Shown: in pieces, positions 58,478-64,000 of the stretch
Layout of the letters: each line of letters starts with the position of its first letter
Numbering within the stretch: the stretch's first letter is position 1
Source of the DNA: Calliopum simillimum
Lineage: Eukaryota > Arthropoda > Insecta > Diptera > Lauxaniidae
Assembly: GCA_951812925.1 (NCBI GenBank)
Contig: OX638369.1
Coordinates: 29,190,392 to 29,254,391 of the forward strand
Length of the DNA: 64,000 nucleotides
Direction of reading: 5' to 3'
Notes under the pieces: model-generated
The model's database searches: none
What the model saw: the letters and a program-made list of their open reading frames with translations, nothing else
What the model was told of the DNA's origin: nothing
Made by a program: the position numbers and the translations under genes

Positions 58478-59620
58478 GTATGTATGTATTCTCCTTTAAC
58501 TCCTAGGAGGAGCATAGGGCCAATATGAAATCTCTCCATTTGTCACGATCCCTTGCGATGCCTTTGATCTCTTGCCACGATTTTCCCGATTCTTGAATTT
58601 CCTTTTCCAACGACCTTTTCCAGTTGGTTTTGGGTCTACCACGTCCTCTACTGCCTTGTGGATTCCACTCAAGGGCCTGGCGACAAACTTCGCTGTGTGG
58701 TTTCCGGAGAGTGTGACCAATCCATCTCCATTTGCGCAGCTTGATCTCGTTTGCTATAGCCTTCTGTTTGCATTTTTGATGTAGCTCGGCATTTGATATA
58801 GTGCGAGGCCACCAAACCTTTAGTATACGCCTTAAGCATTTGTTGACGAATACTTGCAGCTTGTTTGTTAGTTGTTCAGTAACAACCCATGTTTCGCACC
58901 CATATAACAAAACCGATTTCACATTCGAATCAAAAATGCGCACTCTCGTTTTGGTGGATATAACGGATGAAGACCATATTTTGTTCAGTTGAGCAAACGC
59001 GCCTTTTGCTTTTGCTATTCTTGAGTTGATATCCTCTTTTGCTCCACCATCCATGGAGATAATGCTGCCTAAACACGTGAAGCTATCGACGTTTCCAATG
59101 TCATCACTGCCAGCTTTAAACGTGATGTCATTGCTTGCGTTTAGCTTCATGCTTTTAGTCTTGGATACGTTGATTTTTAGGCCGGCCTTTTGTGATTCCA
59201 AGACAAGGTCTTCAATTTTGCTTTGCATATCTGAATGTTTGGACGATAAGAGGCAGATGTCGTCAGCGTAGTCGAGATCTTCCAGATGTTCGGTAAAGTT
59301 CCATTGAATACCCCTTTTGGCCTTATTAAGAGCTTTATCTAGGATATCATCAAGAACGATAAGGAAGAGTGATGGTGATAGTAAACCGTACGCCTGAATT
59401 AGTGGTGAATGTCGGTGACAACAACCCGTTGTGTAACACACTGCATTTAAAGCCTTCATATTGTGCACGTACTAAGTTTATGGCCTTTGCGGCAATACCT
59501 CTTCGTTGCAGTGACGCCCAGATGTTTTCTCGGGAGACACTGTCGAAGGCAGTGCTATAGTCAACGAAGACAAGTTGAAGTGCAGCACGCCACTCGCATG
59601 ATTGTTCGACAATTATTCTT
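58478..59620 (-). mobile_element. RTE-type LINE, 5'-truncated (~1.14 kb)
   Basis: The 3' end (low coordinate) is a TATG/CATA short repeat right after a very brief 3' UTR, as in RTE-group LINEs. The 5' end breaks off inside the reverse transcriptase domain, the usual result of incomplete target-primed reverse transcription. It is inserted in minisatellite family C. No clear target duplication could be set because the flanks are low-complexity. Two shorter 3' ends of the same family are at 244-291 and 53226-53312. Confidence 0.85.
58503..59618 (-). pseudogene. LINE reverse transcriptase, C-terminal part, frameshifted
   Basis: Going down the minus strand: RIIVEQSCEWRAALQLVFVD then YSTAFDSVSRENIW is RT motif A with its catalytic Asp (~59490-59615). 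A shift near 59395-59400, where a few bases of the motif-B region (SGVR…) are lost, moves the frame. LLSPSLFLIVLDDIL follows, and DYADDICLLSSKHSDMQSKI holds the catalytic YADD. Then come KTKSMKLNA, FTCLGSIISMDGGAKED, SVLLYGCETWV, and KWRWIGHTLRKP; it ends in RDRDKWRDFILALCSS. After motif B the frame is open for 321 codons, so the copy is young. The endonuclease and N-terminal RT are absent because of truncation. The RTE-like assignment rests on these C-terminal motifs and the tail. Confidence 0.88.
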
Positions 59621-59940
59621 TAAGCTTTCTAAAATATTTTCATTGCATGATACTTTTTCAAGCAATTTTTAATATTAAATTTTTTTGAAAATATTTCAAT
59701 GCAGTATTATACATTTTATTTCACTATTTAACACTTTAAAAGTATTTTTATCGCACGATACTTTTTACTAAATAATGCTTTTATTGCATGCCATTTTTTA
59801 TTGCATGATAGTTTTAACCTCAAAAAATTATTCTATGTGAAACTTTTTAAAGTAATTTTATCGCATGAAACATTTTTATCCCAACAACTTTAGTCTCAAA
59901 GATATACAATGCTAAAAATATTTTATATATTCATTTCATT
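59621..59940. repeat. Minisatellite family C, part beyond the LINE
   Basis: It continues the unit seen at 56900-58477 (CATTGCATGATACTTTTT, TTTTATCGCACGATACTTTT, TTTTATTGCATGCC). The array runs to within ~50 bases of the splice acceptor at 59944, so the branch point of the intron lies at its edge. Confidence 0.85.
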
Positions 59941-59944
59941 CCAG

Positions 59945-59995
59945 CCACTACCACAAACACAAAACACCACCTTCAAAGCTTAATCCTCACCCGCC
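59945..59995 (+). other. 3' splice site and 5' UTR part of the coding exon
   Basis: TTCATTTCATTCCAG, ending at 59944, is a good acceptor with a pyrimidine tract. The following 51 bases up to the ATG are A/C-rich and lack another ATG, as expected for a fly leader. This implies at least one further upstream exon, possibly at 55.4-56.6 kb. Confidence 0.7.
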
Positions 59996-61036
59996 ATGAC
60001 TGACATACGCCGCACAAATGAAGCACGCGTTCATCAACCACGCGGCGGCGGCGGCGGCACCGTCGACTCTTTTCGCAGCAGCTGCAATTCAACACCAGAA
60101 CCACACAACCTGCACACCACATATACCACCTCCGTTGAACGCAACGCGACAAATGGCCACACACCACTACTGGCAACACTGACCAATGGTCATCATCAGA
60201 GCAGCGGCTTTCGCAAGCCACTGCTGCAATCACTTGCCGATCATGTAAACATGAGCAGCACCAGCGGTGGCAGCAGTTCCAGCAGCACTGCCACGGCCAC
60301 TACAGCGCAACGCTACAACGGCTACAGTGGCGGCGGTGAAATTCAATTCGATGAACGCGAAATTTACTACGTCTCACCATCAAAGCGAAAACCTGCCAAC
60401 AGCGGTAGTTATTACACAGCCACAGGTACGTCATCATTACGCCTCAAATCCACATCGAGCATTGCACCCAGTTACCCGCCTATTACACCCTCAGCGGCAT
60501 ATGGTGCACGCACTGGTGGTCCATCACATGATTTCAGTTTCGATAGCTTTGAAACCGCATCGCACTACTCAGATACGGCAATGCAGCTGCTGCGTTCGGG
60601 TAGTGGGGGCGGCAGTGGCGCAACAACTGGTCTCATCAACAATTTGCTGACGATGCGTGATTGCAGCAGTTCAAACAGCAGCTTAACAACGACGCAGCCC
60701 GCACCCCGTCAAACAGCAAATGTGGTCACTTTTTCATCGCCCCTCGGTGAGGAACAACCTGCACTGCCAATACAACAGCACAATAATCGCGGTTCCTTAC
60801 GCCGCAGCAAGGGACGCAGCAATCAATCGCTATGTAGTTGTGATGCGGGCGCTGACACTGAAATAAATCCAGATCCAACGCGTCCGCTTTATCAGTATAG
60901 TCTGGAGCGAAGACATAAAGGACACACGTACACCTGCGAGCAAAATGCGCAGATCCTGATGAGACTGGAACGTGAGCGAAATCGTAGATTATCCCTGCAA
61001 GGTGCTGTTGGGAGTGCTTCGAGAGATGATGTACAG
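59996..61036 (+). CDS. First coding exon of an unrecognised, low-complexity N-terminal protein
   Basis: The frame opens at ATG 59996 (context CCGCCATGA) and stays open for 347 codons to a consensus donor, GTACAG|GTGAGT, at 61036/61037. The exon ends in phase 0. Beyond that the frame soon reads a Cys-rich run and a stop, which is intron. The protein is Ser/Thr/Gly-rich with a GGGGG run (~res 18) and an SSSSS run, which implies disorder. Likely conserved parts are EIQFDEREIYYVSPSKRKP, FSFDSFETASHYSDTAMQLL, and residues ~297-333, RPLYQYSLERRHKGHTYTC to ERERNRRLS. RRSK and RRLS are possible basophilic kinase sites. There is no signal peptide or membrane segment. The GC content is far above the surroundings. 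I do not recognise the gene. A cytoplasmic N-tail of a larger, perhaps membrane, protein is possible but unproven. Confidence 0.85.
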
Positions 61037-61400
61037 GTGAGTTGTTGTTACTGTTGTTGTAAAGTTTAAGAGGTGGAGGTTTTACTTTTACTCCTCCCAC
61101 CATTTGATGGTATTTTTTTTTTTTTTTTTTTGTTTATTTTTGCAAGGTTAGGTGCCAGAACATGTTTTGTTAGAATTTCACCTCGACGTGTGCAGTAGAC
61201 GCATGTAGAATGATGTTTCTGAGGTGGCTGGAAAAGTATGTTTTGAAAGCAATGTTTTGCTTAAATAATGGACAAATCAAAGACTTATGAAAAGTGGGCT
61301 CTGGAATTTTCTGAAGTGCTTTTGTGTTTTTAGAGTGATTTTAAAAAAAATTTTTATTTTTTTTTTACTTATGGTGATAAAAATAAAATGAATTTTTATA
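61037..61400 (+). other. Splice donor and start of the 3' intron
   Basis: GTGAGT at 61037-61042 is a full-consensus donor. A 19-T run follows near 61112-61130. The minus-strand frame 60726-61103 that overlaps the exon end is antisense shadow. No further exon of this gene was found before the window ends. Confidence 0.7.
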
Positions 61401-62460
61401 AAAAAAAAGAGCTTTGATGAGAGATCCAGATAGCGCTCGAGGAGTTCTAAAGAAAATCCAGAAACTTTTTTTCGAGATAGTCGTTCTTTCCATTTTGATC
61501 GAAATGTCCGTATTTTTCCAAATATCCGAAAATTAAAATTTCATAGTAGAGGAGTTCCAATTAGAGTTTTGGATAGCGCTTAAAGAGTTCTAAAGAAAAT
61601 CGTAGGAACATTTTCCAAGATATTCATACTTTTCATTTTGATCGAAAAATCAGAAAAATGTTCGTGTTTTCTAAATATCCGAAAAAAAAATATTTTATCG
61701 TAGAGGAGTTCCGATTTGAGATTTGGATAGGCTTTAAAAGGTTCTGAAGAAAATCTCAAGAATATTTTTTCGAGATATTTATACCTTTCATTTTGATCGA
61801 AAAATTAGAAAAATATCCGTGTTTTTCTAAATATCCGAAAATATATATTTTATCGTAGAGGAGTTCCGATTGGAGTTCGGAGTAGCGCTCAAAGAGTTAT
61901 AAAGAAAATCTCAATAAAATTTTTCTAAGATATTCGTACTTTTCATTTTGATCAAAAACGAAAACGAAAATTTTATCGTAGATGATTTCCGATTGGAGTT
62001 CTGGATAGCACTCAAAGAGTTCTAAAGAAAATCCCAAACACAATTTTCTAAGGCATTCGTACTTTTAATTTTCATCTAAAAATCAGAAAAATGTCCGTGT
62101 TTTTCCAAACACCCGAAAACGAAAATTTTATCGCAGAGGAGTTCCGATTGGAGTTGTGAGTAGCGCTCAAAGAGTTCTAAAGAAAATCCCAAGAACATTT
62201 TCCCGAGATATTCGCCTTTTCATTTTGATCGAAAAATCAGAAAAATATCCGTGTTTTTCCAAATATCCAAAAATGAAAATTTTATCGAAGATGATTTCCG
62301 ATTGTAGTTCTGGATAGCGTTTGAAGAGTTCTAAAGAAAATCCCAAACACATTTTTCTAAGATATTCGTACTTTTCATTTTAATCGAAAAATCAGAAATA
62401 TGTCCGTGTTAATCCAAATAACCGAAAATTAAAATTTTATCGTAGATTGGAGTTCTATGC
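61400..62460. repeat. ~153-bp satellite, about seven copies, in the intron
   Basis: The unit begins with a GAGGAGTTCCGATTGGAGTT-like block and goes on with GGATAGCGCTCAAAGAGTTC, TAAAGAAAATCCCAAGAAC, TTTTCTAAGATATTCGTAC, TTTTCATTTTGATCGAAAAA, TCAGAAAAATGTCCGTG, and AAAATTTTATCGTA. The start block is seen at about 61549, 61701, 61854, 61977, 62131, 62284 and 62440. Spacing is 152-156 bp apart from one copy shortened to ~123. A partial copy precedes the first. Copies differ by ~10-15% by eye. Confidence 0.9.
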
Positions 62461-64000
62461 AGCTGATTCAAATTTAAATTTCTGATATTTTTTTGGCGCC
62501 ACTCTAATTTCATAAACAAACTACATGTGTGTGAGCTCATTTGTGCGTAACACGCAGATGCGTGTGTGTGTATATATGTATGTGTGTGTGTATTTTTCTT
62601 ACCGTCGTATTTCGTTTTAAGAATTCCAAATTCCGTATTCCGTGTGATGTCTTCCGTGTGCCTTTAGCACTCGTTTCCTTAGACAAATATTTTGCTAAAT
62701 CATGTCGAACACGTTTCATTTTTCTGTTACCGCTGCTACTAATTTTTCGCTAACCCCACATTTCGTTACAACCTGGTTTTCTTGTTGTTGTTGCTGGTTT
62801 TTGCTCTTCAACGCATAGGCTTTTGTTGCGCAATTAATTCTTTTATTCTTTGTTGCTGAAGCGGCTGCTGCTGTTGCTGACTGCCACACACATGTGTAAC
62901 GCAACTGTAGCAACTTTTAATTAAAACGCCATTTTGGAACGGCAAATTATTGTTATTTTATTGTAGTTGTTGTTGTTGTCGCTTGTTTTTGTTGCTAAAT
63001 TGTTACACACATCTACTGTTGTTGTACCATAAAAATTATTTATTAAGTTGCTTGTCTTGCCTCTAATTACATTTAATGGCTTCAACATTTCACCTCTCAT
63101 CTCACACACTTTGATTCACACGAAATTACTTTTACGTTTATATGGCTGTGTCTGTGCGTGTAAATGTTGGATATTATTTTTTTGACTACAGCAGCATATA
63201 TTTAATTGGTATTAATTACAAATTTTATCTGAATGTCAATTATATCGATTTTGGGTTTTTATACGAAAGTTCTTGGTATCCTATCCTAATACTTGTGTCT
63301 GGGCTGAGTTTTAAGCTTTTTTCTGCGAGTTCTTTTTGCTAAAGCAAATGCACTGCGCCCAATTGTTAAAAATTTGGAACTGTCGAAAAGTATTCTGATG
63401 TCTAAAGTTTCTTCGAAGTTCCCTAAAAACTTTATATGATTGAATAAAGTTTTGAATTCTTATATATTTTCTGTATTTTGAAAAACTTTCCGGGTATATT
63501 AATTACAAATTATTTAATTTTTTAATAGAAACACTTTAGTTCGAGGAATTTTTTAAGAATATGCGAAAATGAAGAAGTTCCCAAAAAAAAAAAAAATTAC
63601 GAGGATCCAAAATTCAGGCCAATTTTAAGAAATTTTGAAAACATCTGAACACGATGAAAATTACTTTAAGAAATTGTAAAATTCAATAACAGCAGCCATC
63701 AGTCAGTAAAATAGTAAAAACGAGTCATTAAAGTATGTATGCCCATCTGACATCAGCTACAATGTTGTGTGAAGACGCAGATCGGATCCCTCATTTGCGT
63801 CCACATCCTGTTTCTTGCAGTATTAAAATAAGTACCATTTGAGAAAATAAAATATGAGTTACACAGGTTTACAAAAAAAAAAAAAAATGTCATGTTTTGA
63901 CCAGACTATGTGTTACCTTATGGACTTTGATGTCCTGCATCCAAATCCTGGTTCCATTTTTTTCCAGAACGTCTGAGAAAAAAGATTTCAAGGTCATATG
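62461..64000. other. No gene seen; rest of the intron
   Basis: AT-rich DNA with a (GT)n/TATG microsatellite (62560-62592) and GTTGTTGTT/GCTGCTGTT runs (62785-63020), ordinary for a fly intron. Small frames at 62541-62753 and 63142-63342 have no domain. Nothing was recognised near the window end. Confidence 0.5.

Noticed and set aside
59996..61036. Naming the exon as a teneurin-type intracellular domain
   Set aside because: A short CDAGADTE stretch and the large introns were suggestive, but no longer match could be shown from the sequence alone.
60267..61103. Alternative frames on both strands over the coding exon (60267-60650 +, 60726-61103 -)
   Set aside because: They are shadows of the main frame, which has the good splice sites and start.

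Overview
The window is AT-rich nuclear DNA of an insect, most likely a higher fly and possibly a tephritid fruit fly. The grounds are mariner-family transposons, an RTE-type LINE, abundant short CAG/CAA and TATG repeats, a fly-style exon with good splice sites, and a very long gene-poor stretch. The species is an inference. I see no bacterial features, no CRISPR array and no real tRNA or rRNA gene.

Only one convincing host coding segment is present: a 1.09 kb exon at 59945-61036 (+). It has a clear 3' splice site, a short 5' UTR, an ATG, 347 codons of low-complexity Ser/Gly/Thr-rich protein and a phase-0 donor. A possible promoter or non-coding first exon lies at about 55.4-56.6 kb, beside a 200-N assembly gap. 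Most of the window would then be far-upstream or intronic DNA of that gene.

The other ~60 kb is repeats. Recognisable transposons are: a mariner (DD34D type) with both TIRs and TA duplications, internally deleted (41655-42555); a DD41D mariner relative (47387-48627); a mariner transposase fragment (about 18071-18490); a non-LTR remnant with RT plus RNase H (about 38040-39317); a 5'-truncated RTE-type LINE (58478-59620) and two tiny 3' ends of the same family (244-291 and 53226-53312); and a non-autonomous Helitron with a textbook 3' end (42792-43990). MITE-like elements include two copies of one family (18673-18930 and 44359-44600), two TA-flanked families with look-alike ends (32960-33847 and 35044-35589), TTAA-flanked piggyBac-like copies (52928-53580 and 54135-54420) and several others. 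tRNA-like SINE candidates are seen at four places.

Large inverted repeats (foldback elements), about 0.5-1.2 kb each, occur at 1-595, 664-1185, 25811-26842, 27371-27878 and 31044-32204. Shorter hairpins lie at 14473-14698, 24209-24380 and 46629-46843. Tandem arrays include an 11-bp satellite (4024-5048), a (GAGTAT)n array (21543-22113), a (TTCA)n array (28621-29050), a ~153-bp satellite in the intron 3' of the exon (about 61400-62460), and several decayed AT-rich minisatellites. The long open frames over the simple repeats are artefacts of the repeat, not genes.

The gene does not form a pathway with its neighbours. The biology visible here is transposon succession: LINE tails inserted into foldbacks, a LINE inserted into a minisatellite that runs up to the splice acceptor of the exon, and a Helitron carrying its own minisatellite.
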